In this document: piece after piece, positions 1-6,213 of the stretch
How the letters are laid out: each line of letters starts with the position of its first letter
Numbering within the stretch: the stretch's first letter is position 1
Source of the DNA: CAYLLT01 sp964591605
GTDB taxonomy: Bacteria; Planctomycetota; Phycisphaerae; UBA1845; PWPN01
Direction of reading: 5' to 3'
Assembly: GCA_964591605.1 (NCBI GenBank)
Contig: CAZQEN010000321.1
Coordinates: 1 to 8,712, forward strand
DNA length: 8,712 nucleotides
Made by a program: the position numbers and the translations under genes
Notes under the pieces: model-generated
Told to the model about the DNA's origin: nothing
The model's database searches: none
What the model saw: only the letters and a program-made list of their open reading frames with translations

Positions 1-8
1 CGCCGGGA

Positions 9-26
9 CATTCGCAGTTGCGAATG
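9..26. repeat. Perfect 8-bp inverted repeat
   Basis: The arms CATTCGCA (9-16) and TGCGAATG (19-26) are exact reverse complements separated by GT. The element lies in non-coding DNA downstream of the minus-strand gene that ends at 242. It shares the CATTCG/CGAATG core with the repeat tract at 93-187, so it may be part of the same family of intergenic repeats. There is no T-run on either side, so it is not a convincing terminator. Confidence 0.6.
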
Positions 27-92
27 CAGAATGCCCATGCCACCCGCCTACCTTGTCACGCACCCGTCGCTGCCGGAGGTCCGTGGCGGGGG

Positions 93-187
93 AAATGACG
101 AATGACGAAATCCGAATGACGAATGAAACCGGAAATCCGGATGTCGAATCGGCAACGACTGACGGGTTCGTCACTGGGAGTTCGTCA
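93..187. repeat. Degenerate heptamer tandem repeat with inverted copies
   Basis: From 94 the sequence reads as back-to-back seven-base units close to AATGACG, with TGACGAA at 96-102, 103-109 and 117-123. The reverse complement TTCGTCA appears at 167-173 and 181-187, so the tract could fold on itself imperfectly. Translated, it gives a low-complexity peptide of Met, Thr, Asn, Asp, Glu, Ile and Arg that looks like read-through of repeat DNA rather than a protein. From memory, similar tracts are common between genes in Planctomycetota; I could not check this. The rest of 1-241 shows only a short stem at 197-210 (TCCGCC/GGCGGA, 2-nt loop) and no gene. Confidence 0.6.
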
Positions 188-241
188 CGGATTCGTTCCG
201 CCACGGCGGATCCTGGACATTCGGGTTTGTGGGTGCCCCGG

Positions 242-1003
242 TTACGGCCGGTTGGCGATGGCCAGGGCGAGCGGATTGACCACGAGCGGGACCACCCGCG
301 TGACGGCCAGTTCATCCGCCGCGTCCGAGAGCTTCTCGTGGATGCGGGGCAGATCGCGGTTGTCGTCGAATCCCCAGTATCGGCGAATGCTGAGATTGAC
401 CGAGACCAACTGCGAATCGTACTCGCCGGTGCGGACCTCGTAGGAAGTGGTCCGGCTCTTGATTTCGAGATGCGCCTGCACGTCGCACTGCGGGGTGAGG
501 GCGATTCCGAAGTAGGGCTGGCAATCGACGGTGTGGGCCGCTTCTTCGCCGAGCAGGAGGGAAGCCAGGGGATGATCGCGATAGAGCGTCTCGGCGATCA
601 ACTGGTCGTGATTGCCGCTGTATTCCATGTCGAAGCCGTAGACGACCTCCATATAGTCGATGTCGAGGTCGCTGAGGGTGAGGTGACAGGGGGCCTGCTC
701 GAGCACAAACCGGGAGAACGCCCGGCAATCCTCGCGGGCGCGGGGGGCGAAGCTGCCCCATCGCAGCGACCCGGGCTCGATGCGGACCCAGCGATGAGAC
801 TCGGTGCGCGATTCGGCGTCGTTTTCCTCGAGAATCAGGGCGTCTTCGTCGCGGCGACGGAACCGCCGCATGGCGGGATATTCACGACGAATCCGCTCGA
901 AGAAATGAATCGTCGTTTCCCGCTCCAGCGACAACTCCATCTTGAAAAACAGCCGGGTGCTGGCATGGAAGTCATCGCAGTGTGCCCCCAGGGAGGTCTT
1001 CAT
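242..1003 (-). CDS. Conserved-looking hypothetical protein, 253 aa
   Basis: I do not recognise a named family. The protein is soluble, with no signal peptide or membrane segment. Its N-terminal third (residues 14-50) is amphipathic and rich in Phe, Arg and Glu, followed by an acidic/basic linker (51-70). The middle and C-terminal parts alternate strand-like and helical stretches, including a Tyr/Asp-rich segment around 117-140 (YGFDMEYSGNHDQL at 122-135) and the segment DCQPYFGIAL at 160-169. It ends with a hydrophobic stretch, VVPLVVNPLALAIA. The ATG at 1003 was chosen because AGGAG sits six bases upstream (1010-1014 on the plus strand). An in-frame upstream start at 1138 would run through the putative promoter and yields a low-complexity Arg/Pro leader. 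It diverges from the membrane-protein gene at 1232. Coding reality is well supported by composition; function is unknown. Confidence 0.8.
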   Translation of the reverse strand: MKTSLGAHCDDFHASTRLFFKMELSLERETTIHFFERIRREYPAMRRFRRRDEDALILEENDAESRTESHRWVRIEPGSLRWGSFAPRAREDCRAFSRFVLEQAPCHLTLSDLDIDYMEVVYGFDMEYSGNHDQLIAETLYRDHPLASLLLGEEAAHTVDCQPYFGIALTPQCDVQAHLEIKSRTTSYEVRTGEYDSQLVSVNLSIRRYWGFDDNRDLPRIHEKLSDAADELAVTRVVPLVVNPLALAIANRP

Positions 1004-1054
1004 CCGGTTCTCCTGATCGTGGCGGAGCCGCCTGTCCATCCGCGGCCGGCCCTC

Positions 1055-1083
1055 ATTATCTGGAGTGCCGGCGCTGAATACAA
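1055..1083 (-). promoter_or_regulatory. Putative sigma70-type promoter for the 242-1003 gene
   Basis: Read on the minus strand, GATAAT (1055-1060, five of six to the -10 consensus) lies 17 bp downstream of TTGTAT (1078-1083, three of six to the -35). Transcription would begin near 1048, leaving a leader of about 45 bases before the ATG at 1003. The -35 match is weak, so the call rests on the -10 and the spacing. Confidence 0.4.
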
Positions 1084-1134
1084 GCCGGTTCTTCGCCGGG
1101 TTTCCCGCCCGGGGCGGCGCGGAGCCGAACTGTC

Positions 1135-1150
1135 GCAAGCGCCAGCTTGC
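1135..1150. repeat. Perfect 6-bp inverted repeat in the divergent promoter region
   Basis: GCAAGC (1135-1140) and GCTTGC (1145-1150) flank GCCA. The right arm overlaps the putative -35 of the plus-strand promoter (TTGCAA, 1147-1152). That position would suit an operator, but the repeat could equally be a short intergenic palindrome of no regulatory role. Confidence 0.4.
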
Positions 1151-1175
1151 AAAGTGAGGCCATAGCGTGAATCAT
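1147..1175 (+). promoter_or_regulatory. Putative promoter for the 1232-2218 gene
   Basis: TTGCAA (1147-1152) and AATCAT (1170-1175) are separated by 17 bp, each matching the sigma70 consensus at four of six bases. A start near 1182 would leave a leader of about 50 bases before the GTG at 1232. The match is modest, and the region also holds the inverted repeat at 1135-1150. Confidence 0.3.
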
Positions 1176-1231
1176 GGTGCGGCGTCCTCCGGTGGCGAAG
1201 GCTCAGGATTCTGGAAGAGGTAATCGATACT

Positions 1232-2218
1232 GTGGATTCACCCCAACTGCCCATCGATTCGGGTTCCACCGGCGAGTGGAGGCTCCGCATCGGCATTTTT
1301 CTGGTCATGTGCACCGCGTTTTCGGTGTGGTTCGCTTATGACGGGCTGATCGGTTATCCGCGCAAGAACCTGGAGAGCATCCGGCAAGCTCTGCCGGAGA
1401 AGCCGCCCACGCTGCAGATCAACCCGAAGGTGACCGGGGAGCACCTCAACGCAGTCATTGAAAAGGCCAGCACGGGCAATCTGAACCTCGACGGTCTCAT
1501 TGCCATCCTCGGAGAGCCGGCCCTCGACCTGCCCCGGGAGCAGACCTACGTCGGTCCCGAGATCGTCGCGATCGCCCGGCTGGCCGATCGGAAGCTCATC
1601 GGGATCACCACCCAGCCCGTCGAGGAATCCCGGAAACCCGAAACGCCCAACTACCGGGTGACCGCTGAACAGGTCGGCCGGACCAGCCCCGGCATGAGCG
1701 AGCAGGAGGTTGAGCGGTTCCTGGGCACACCGAACAAGCGCGAGCCGCGACGGCTGTGGTTCGCGGGGCCCGCCGCCTATGCCATGTTCGAGGTCGATGA
1801 CGCCGGAAACCTGACGGGAAAACCAAACCTGCGGAATCTCGAGCCCAGCGAGGGCGACATCTTCATTCAGAAGGTGCTGGCCATCATCCTGGGAATCCTG
1901 TCCGTGTTCGTGCTGGTCAAATGGCTTCGCATCCTGAGCCTGCGCGTGCGCGTCGACGAGAGCGGTCTGAGCTTCAACCGCCGGCACATCCCCTGGAACG
2001 CCATGAAGGGTCTGGATACGGATCAGTACCTGGACAAGGGCTGGGTCGATCTGGTGTATACGGAAGGCGGGAGAGAAGAGCTGCAGCGGCTCGACAGCTA
2101 TCACATCGCCCGGTTCAAAGAGGTGGTTCAAGCCGTCTGCGACCGCAAGGGCTTTACGCTGCCGAGGCCATCGGAGGCCAAGACGGCGGAAGCCGACTCC
2201 GATTCCGATGTGGTGTGA
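1232..2218 (+). CDS. Two-pass membrane protein with BamE-like and PH-like segments, 328 aa
   Basis: The function is not known. Two hydrophobic segments are visible, at residues 19-39 and 213-231, which would place the 40-212 region on one side of the membrane and the tail on the other. Within the loop, residues 152-187 carry SPGMSEQEVERFLGTPN followed by a Trp-Phe strand. This pattern, G-M-x-x-x-E-V-x-x-x-L-G-x-P, resembles the SmpA/BamE fold. The segment after the second helix (about 236-303) has alternating strands, an IPW turn and a closing amphipathic helix, which recalls bacterial PH-like domains. The tail is acidic (ADSDSDVV). Both domain assignments come from sequence pattern only. The start is GTG, preceded by GGAAGAGG at 1213-1220, a slightly long 11-base spacing. 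It appears monocistronic and converges on the gene ending at 2237. Confidence 0.8.
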   Translation: MDSPQLPIDSGSTGEWRLRIGIFLVMCTAFSVWFAYDGLIGYPRKNLESIRQALPEKPPTLQINPKVTGEHLNAVIEKASTGNLNLDGLIAILGEPALDLPREQTYVGPEIVAIARLADRKLIGITTQPVEESRKPETPNYRVTAEQVGRTSPGMSEQEVERFLGTPNKREPRRLWFAGPAAYAMFEVDDAGNLTGKPNLRNLEPSEGDIFIQKVLAIILGILSVFVLVKWLRILSLRVRVDESGLSFNRRHIPWNAMKGLDTDQYLDKGWVDLVYTEGGREELQRLDSYHIARFKEVVQAVCDRKGFTLPRPSEAKTAEADSDSDVV

Positions 2219-2236
2219 CCGGGTCGTCCGCGGCCG

Positions 2237-2848
2237 CTACTCGCCGGTCCGCTGGGCGACTGGTGGAGAGAGAATCTCATTCAGGATAAACGCTTTGCGC
2301 AGTTCGTCGCGCGAAAGGTGAACACCAGACACTCCGGCCATGACGAGGACGGGCGCGGGGACGGGCTGGGAGGCCGGACGTGCGGCCGGCGCCGGGACCG
2401 CGCGGGCCTCTGGCGTGACGGTGGCCGGCGCGGGGCGGGGCGGAGCAGGCTGCTGCCGCTCCTGGCTGACCTCGACGGGACGAACAGGCGGGCGCGGCTT
2501 CTCGCGCGCTGTGGGAGCACGTGCAGGCCGGGTCCTTCGCGGTGGCGGCGTCGGACCGCGTACCACCGGGGGGCGGGCCGTCGGCGGAGACTCGGGAAGC
2601 TGTTCGCGGATGACCGGCCGCGGCAGGGATGTCGCCGGCGGACGCCGTCGCTGGCCGGGAGGTGTCGGACGCGGAGGCGTGGCCACCGGCGGCGAGCCGG
2701 GACGGCGCGCAGGGGGCTTGTTCAGATCCGCCCACCACTGCTGGACCCGGTTGATCGCGCCGGCAATGGACACGAAGACGATCACCGCGACGAGGTAGAA
2801 AATGAAGTCGCTGCCACCGGCGGCAAGCAATGTGATCGGGTGTGTCAT
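2237..2848 (-). CDS. Proline-rich single-pass membrane protein with a conserved-type C-terminal tail, 203 aa
   Basis: This is the last gene of the NfeD/FloA cluster. Residues 14-33 form one hydrophobic helix, followed by an aromatic/polar stretch (VQQWWADLNK, 35-44). Residues 45-166 are a long disordered linker dominated by Pro, Ala and Arg. The C-terminus (178-200) returns to ordered, non-Pro-rich sequence: LSRDELRKAFILNEILSPP and then VAQR. I recall similar short tails ending many membrane-anchored proteins from Planctomycetota, which suggests a docking motif; this is memory and inference, not a database result. The ATG at 2848 is well supported by AGGAG five bases upstream (2854-2858 on the plus strand). 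A gap of 92 bp containing a strong stem-loop separates it from floA. Its Arg/Pro-rich composition also yields long spurious frames on the opposite strand. It may tether a partner to FloA-containing membrane. Confidence 0.75.
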   Translation of the reverse strand: MTHPITLLAAGGSDFIFYLVAVIVFVSIAGAINRVQQWWADLNKPPARRPGSPPVATPPRPTPPGQRRRPPATSLPRPVIREQLPESPPTARPPVVRGPTPPPRRTRPARAPTAREKPRPPVRPVEVSQERQQPAPPRPAPATVTPEARAVPAPAARPASQPVPAPVLVMAGVSGVHLSRDELRKAFILNEILSPPVAQRTGE

Positions 2849-2891
2849 CGGCGCTCCTGCCCGGACGGTCCCTGTTCGGAGAGTTCACGCG

Positions 2892-2928
2892 GGCGGCAGG
2901 GGGTCCGACGCGGCGGACCCCTGCCGCC
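2892..2928 (-). terminator. Very strong GC-rich stem-loop after floA
   Basis: The arms 2892-2898 and 2922-2928 (GGCGGCA/TGCCGCC) and 2900-2907 with 2914-2921 (GGGGTCCG/CGGACCCC) pair to give 15 base pairs with a single bulged G (2899) and a six-base loop (2908-2913). It starts 12 bases past the floA stop. There is no following T-run on the minus strand, so classical intrinsic termination is uncertain. It could instead be a partial terminator, an RNA-processing site or a 3' end stabiliser. It sits 43 bases before the proline-rich gene. Confidence 0.45.
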
Positions 2929-2940
2929 TGATATCCGGCC

Positions 2941-3960
2941 TCAGGTTTTCGCCTCACCCGGCTGACCGCCAATGGAGCTCCGCATGGCGGTGTCGGCCTG
3001 GATGTTGCGCATCTTGTAGTAGTCCATGATGCCGAGATTACCGCTTCTGAAGGCATCCGCCATGGCTGTCGGAATGAGGGCCTCGGCCTCCACGACCTTG
3101 GCGCGATTCTCCTGGACGAGGGCGGACATCTCCGCCTCGCGGGCGCGGGCCATGGCGGCGCGCTTCTCGGCTTCGGCCTGGAAGCGGCGCTTGTCGGCCT
3201 CGGCCTGGTCGGCCTGCAGCTTGGCGCCGACGTTCTCGCCGACGTCCACATCGGCAATGTCGATCGAGAGGATTTCGAAGGCCGTCCCCGAGTCGAGGCC
3301 CTTCTCGAGCACACGCTTGGAGATGGTGTCGGGGTTTTCGAGAACCGCCTTATAGTTCTCTGCGGAACCAATGCTGGTGACGATGCCCTCGCCGACGCGG
3401 GCGATGATGGTTTCCTCGGTCGCACCGCCGACCAGCCGTTCAATATTGGTGCGGACGGTCACGCGGGCCTTGGCGCGGAGCTGAATACCATCCTTGGCGA
3501 CGGCGTCGATGCTGGACTTGCCGCTCGCGGGGTTCGGGCAGTCGATGACCTTCGGGTTCACCGACGTGTGGACGGCATCGAGCACGTCGCGCCCGGCCAG
3601 GTCGATCGCACACGCCGTTTTGTACGGCAGATTGATGCGGGCCCGGTCGGCGGCGATGAGGGCCGTGATCACATTCTGGACGCGGCCCCCGGCCAGGTAA
3701 TGTGTCTCGAGGTCGTTTGTGCTGATGTCCAGGCCGGATTTGACCGCCCGGATCTTGCTGAGGACGATGTTGCGCGAGTCAACCTTCCTCAGGCGCATTC
3801 CGATGAGCTCGAACATGGACACGCCGGCGTTGCTCATGAACGCCTGCAGCCAGAGGCCGAAGAACTGCCACAGGACGCCGATGACGACAAGGGCGACCGC
3901 CAGGAGAAGGAAGGCGCCGATGACCGACCAGGGAATATCTTGCGCGAGCATGGGTTGCAT
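2941..3960 (-). CDS. floA: Flotillin-like protein FloA, 339 aa
   Basis: FloA is an SPFH-family scaffold of bacterial membrane microdomains, acting on the inner face of the cytoplasmic membrane. Residues 11-36 form the hydrophobic N-terminal anchor. The next part matches the bacterial FloA layout closely: FELIGMRLRKVD (50-61), the SGLDISTNDLETHYLAGG region (75-92), and the SPFH core to about 245, including NPKVIDCP (135-142) and the IARVGEGIVTSIGSAENYK stretch (186-204). From 245 to 295 there is an Ala/Glu/Arg-rich coiled coil (QADQAEADKRRFQAEAEKR), typical of flotillins, then a short tail. The length is close to the 331 aa of Bacillus subtilis FloA. The ATG at 3960 has AGGAAAGGA six bases upstream (3967-3975), whose first A belongs to the TGA stop of the preceding gene. 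An internal Met at residue 4 is a less likely start. It lies directly downstream of two NfeD genes, its usual partners. Confidence 0.95.
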   Translation of the reverse strand: MQPMLAQDIPWSVIGAFLLLAVALVVIGVLWQFFGLWLQAFMSNAGVSMFELIGMRLRKVDSRNIVLSKIRAVKSGLDISTNDLETHYLAGGRVQNVITALIAADRARINLPYKTACAIDLAGRDVLDAVHTSVNPKVIDCPNPASGKSSIDAVAKDGIQLRAKARVTVRTNIERLVGGATEETIIARVGEGIVTSIGSAENYKAVLENPDTISKRVLEKGLDSGTAFEILSIDIADVDVGENVGAKLQADQAEADKRRFQAEAEKRAAMARAREAEMSALVQENRAKVVEAEALIPTAMADAFRSGNLGIMDYYKMRNIQADTAMRSSIGGQPGEAKT

Positions 3961-3966
3961 CTCGAA

Positions 3967-3977
3967 TCCTTTCCTCA
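3967..3977 (-). promoter_or_regulatory. floA ribosome binding site fused to the upstream stop codon
   Basis: On the minus strand the sequence reads TGAGGAAAGGA, where TGA (3975-3977) ends the short nfeD and AGGAAAGGA is the Shine-Dalgarno region for floA. This arrangement favours translational coupling and fixes the floA start at 3960. Confidence 0.7.
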
Positions 3978-4478
3978 GACTGTCTGTCCTTCAGAGGCGA
4001 CGGGCCTCACGACGACCGTTCGGTCCACGATTTTGACGGCTTCGACGAGAACGTTTGCCGAAATCATTCCGCTCTCGGCGGTGCATTCGATGCGCTGACC
4101 GTTGAACACACAGATCCCGACGGGCCGAAGGGTGGTGCTCGACCGGCCGGTGGCGCCGACGAGTTCCTTCAGGTTAACGACGGGCAGGCGATCCTGTTCG
4201 GTGAGAGTCGGGTTGGGCGGCGAAATCCGCCGGCCGATGGGCGTTCGGTGCCAGTGCTTGACGGCCACGACCAGGATGGTCGGCACGACGAGCAGCAGCG
4301 AGACGATGCTGACGAAGCCGGCGGAGTTGCTGATCTGAAACGTCAGATAGACGGCGTACATCAGGGCGGCCACCGAGGCGGCCGTCAGGATGCCGTGCGA
4401 GGGCAGGAAGATGTCGGCGACCAGCAGGAGCAGGCCGACGGTGAAGAGCAGTGAGATGGCGATGGTGCTGCCTTCCAT
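3975..4478 (-). CDS. Short NfeD-like membrane protein with C-terminal OB fold, 167 aa
   Basis: NfeD proteins are small membrane proteins that pair with stomatin/flotillin-type SPFH proteins. Here residues 6-26, 32-48 and 54-73 form three hydrophobic segments. The first holds GLLLLVADIFLPSHGIL, the typical NfeD membrane pattern of an acidic residue followed by a Pro-Gly turn. A basic/proline linker (76-100) leads to a C-terminal beta-rich domain (105-160: LVGATGRSSTTLRPVG, NGQRIECTAE, VKIVDRTVVVRP) that matches the NfeD OB fold. No protease domain is present, so it corresponds to the short NfeD class. The ATG at 4478 is supported by GAGGG five bases upstream. An in-frame extension to 5192 is only a shadow of the long nfeD in another frame. 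The gene is sandwiched between the long nfeD (8 bp) and floA (14 bp). Confidence 0.9.
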   Translation of the reverse strand: MEGSTIAISLLFTVGLLLLVADIFLPSHGILTAASVAALMYAVYLTFQISNSAGFVSIVSLLLVVPTILVVAVKHWHRTPIGRRISPPNPTLTEQDRLPVVNLKELVGATGRSSTTLRPVGICVFNGQRIECTAESGMISANVLVEAVKIVDRTVVVRPVASEGQTV

Positions 4479-4483
4479 GGGAA

Positions 4484-4489
4484 CCCTCA
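4484..4489 (-). promoter_or_regulatory. Ribosome binding site of the short nfeD, overlapping a stop codon
   Basis: The minus strand reads TGAGGG: the TGA (4487-4489) terminates the long nfeD, and GAGGG is the Shine-Dalgarno element for the ATG at 4478, five bases on. A ribosome finishing the first protein would stand over the next initiation site. Confidence 0.65.
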
Positions 4490-6100
4490 GTCCACGCGCC
4501 GGACCACCACGCGGCTGCCCTGGCGATCGACCACCTCGACGCGGACACCCTTCTCGATGAATTCGCCCTCGCTGACGACGTCGACGAGCGCCGGGCCGAA
4601 GCGGGCCTTTCCGGCGGGGCGCAGGAGGCTCTCGGTGAGGCCCAGGTGTCCGATGCGGGCAACGGTTTCGTCGATGTATTCCGGGACGACCTCTTCGCGG
4701 CTCGGGTTTTTGCTCACCAGACGCCCGGCAATGGGCAGACGCGGCAGGTAGCGGGCCAGCAGAACCATGCCCACGAGCGAACCGGTCGTGCCCATGGCCA
4801 GCGACCAGAGTCCGCGGATGAGGTACGTGTAGGAACCTCGCAGCTCGGGAATATGCGGGCCACCGAAGCCGGGTTCCTGCGGAATGTATGAGGCGATGAA
4901 GCCCACGACGATGAGCAGGATCCCCGCAATTCCCGGGACACCGAAACCGGGGATCACAAAGATCTCGAGGCACAGAAGGGCAATCCCGATGAGGACAGCC
5001 AGGATCTCCCAGGTGACGGTAAAGCCGGCCAGGTACGGCGCTCCCAGGTAGACCACGAGGGCGATGAGGGCGGTGATCCCCGCGACGCCGAAGCCCGGCG
5101 TGTGAAACTCGGTGTAGGCGCCGAGCACCACGAGGATCAGGAGCAGGCCGCGGATGACGGGCGAGGCCAGCCAGGAAACGATGGTTTCCCACGTGGACTG
5201 CTGCATGGAGACGAGGGGACCGGTGATGTCGAAGTGGGCGCGCAGATCATCCTGCGAATTGACCGTCGCCAGGGACCAGCCGAAGGCGGCGGCCTCGGGG
5301 GTCCGCAGGGTGAGCAGTTCGTGGCGGTCCTTGATCGGCTGAGACACCTGGCCGAGGCCGGGCGCCTCTTTCACGTCGTGCCAGGCTCCGGCGGCGGTTT
5401 CGGCCGCGCGGCCGGGCTCCGCCTCGGCGGACGGGGCGGGCTGCGTGGCGCCGGAGAGCAACTCGTCGCGCACCGCGGCGCTCACAAAGCGTCGCTCACC
5501 GGTGCGGGCGTTTTCCATCCAGTAGACCTGGGTGTCGGGCAGAATGAGACCCATCACCAGGTCGAGGCTGTAGCCGTTGCGCCGAGCGGAATCGCGGAGC
5601 TCCGCGCGGAGGGGACTGATGACCTTGGCCTCCAGACCCTCGGGGATGGGAGCAGCGCCCTGGGCGGTCACCGTGATGGGCTGGCAACTGCCGATGGAGG
5701 CGTTGTCGGACATGATGAGTCCGTCGGTGGCGAGGGCGATGATGGTCCCGGCGCTGTAGGCCTCATCGTGAATCCAGGCGGCGGTCCGGACTCCGGCGTC
5801 GCGCAGCTTCTTGATCTCGCTGCAGATGTCGAGCGTCGGCCCGAGCGCCCCGCCGGGCGTGTCGAGCTCGAAGATGACGAGGGGGATCTGCTCGGCCCGC
5901 ACGCGCTGGAGTCGCCGCTCGATGCTGTCGAGCGTGATCTCGCTGATTTCGCCCCGGATGGGAATGAGAGCAGCCCGGCTCAGTCGGGCGGCCGGAGCGG
6001 ACTGCGGACCGGCCAATGCCGTCGCAGGCACGAGCATGGCGACGGTCAGCAGACACGCGCGAACAAAGCACCCCGGGGACGTTCTGCAGATCTGACGCAT
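4487..6100 (-). CDS. Long NfeD (NfeD1b-type) with ClpP-like membrane serine protease domain, 537 aa
   Basis: A signal peptide (residues 1-30; basic start, hydrophobic 15-27, Ala-Leu-Ala before Gly31) exports the first domain. Residues 43-215 form a ClpP/crotonase-type protease domain: the LIPIRGEIS strand, ELDTPGG (78-84), then AYSAGT with nucleophile candidate Ser116, SDNASIGS (131-138), and Lys159, placed where the general-base lysine is expected in this family (Pyrococcus PH1510 uses a Ser-Lys dyad). A linker rich in Ala, Pro and Glu (218-245) follows. Four or five hydrophobic helices lie between 313 and 451, with repeated PGFGV turns (335-339 and 384-388) typical of NfeD. The end (478-537) is the OB-fold domain. 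The ATG at 6100 has GAAGGGGG upstream (6108-6115) and is followed at once by the signal peptide; the further in-frame start at 6268 would run across the promoter. It heads the NfeD/FloA operon. Confidence 0.92.
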   Translation of the reverse strand: MRQICRTSPGCFVRACLLTVAMLVPATALAGPQSAPAARLSRAALIPIRGEISEITLDSIERRLQRVRAEQIPLVIFELDTPGGALGPTLDICSEIKKLRDAGVRTAAWIHDEAYSAGTIIALATDGLIMSDNASIGSCQPITVTAQGAAPIPEGLEAKVISPLRAELRDSARRNGYSLDLVMGLILPDTQVYWMENARTGERRFVSAAVRDELLSGATQPAPSAEAEPGRAAETAAGAWHDVKEAPGLGQVSQPIKDRHELLTLRTPEAAAFGWSLATVNSQDDLRAHFDITGPLVSMQQSTWETIVSWLASPVIRGLLLILVVLGAYTEFHTPGFGVAGITALIALVVYLGAPYLAGFTVTWEILAVLIGIALLCLEIFVIPGFGVPGIAGILLIVVGFIASYIPQEPGFGGPHIPELRGSYTYLIRGLWSLAMGTTGSLVGMVLLARYLPRLPIAGRLVSKNPSREEVVPEYIDETVARIGHLGLTESLLRPAGKARFGPALVDVVSEGEFIEKGVRVEVVDRQGSRVVVRRVD

Positions 6101-6130
6101 GGCGGCACCCCCTTCTCGCCGAAACGACGC

Positions 6131-6156
6131 AGCGGCTAAACCACCGCTAAAGGTTT
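6131..6156 (-). repeat. 11-bp-spaced direct repeat in the nfeD leader
   Basis: On the minus strand TTTAGC occurs twice (plus-strand GCTAAA at 6135-6140 and 6146-6151), spaced 11 bp. Overlapping short inverted repeats are present too: AGCGG/CCGCT at 6131-6135 and 6144-6148, and AAACC/GGTTT at 6138-6142 and 6152-6156. The tract is inside the predicted leader of the long nfeD, between the promoter and the ribosome binding site. It could be a protein-binding site or a small RNA fold, or chance. Confidence 0.3.
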
Positions 6157-6184
6157 GCGCACCAATCGTTTGAAGCACACGAGC

Positions 6185-6213
6185 ATTGTAAAATGCGGGC
6201 CGTTCGGTCGCAA
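6185..6213 (-). promoter_or_regulatory. Putative sigma70-type promoter of the nfeD-nfeD-floA operon
   Basis: On the minus strand TTGCGA (6208-6213, four of six to the -35) and TACAAT (6185-6190, five of six to the -10) are exactly 17 bp apart. Transcription would start near 6178, giving a leader of about 78 bases before the long nfeD. This is the best promoter match in the window. The surrounding 6130-6200 is also less GC-rich than the flanking genes. Confidence 0.55.

Noticed and set aside
93..187. CRISPR array
   Set aside because: The units are only seven bases, contiguous and degenerate, with no spacers and no cas genes nearby.
53..1165. Long plus-strand open frame (370 codons) over the minus-strand gene at 242-1003
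   Set aside because: It runs antisense to a better-supported gene, begins in repeat DNA, and shows no domain pattern or ribosome binding site; GC-rich third positions create such shadows.
2219..2238. Bidirectional terminator between the convergent genes
   Set aside because: The 18-bp gap holds only the short palindrome GCGGCCGC (2230-2237) with no usable loop or T-run.
2277..3443. Minus-strand open frame of 388 codons overlapping floA and the proline-rich gene in another frame
   Set aside because: It crosses both better genes and the stem-loop between them, and it is a Pro/Arg/Ser-rich frame shadow.
5102..6139. Plus-strand open frame of 345 codons antisense to the long nfeD
   Set aside because: The minus-strand frame has a signal peptide, protease motifs and NfeD helices; the opposite frame is Gly/Asp/Arg-rich with no recognisable structure.
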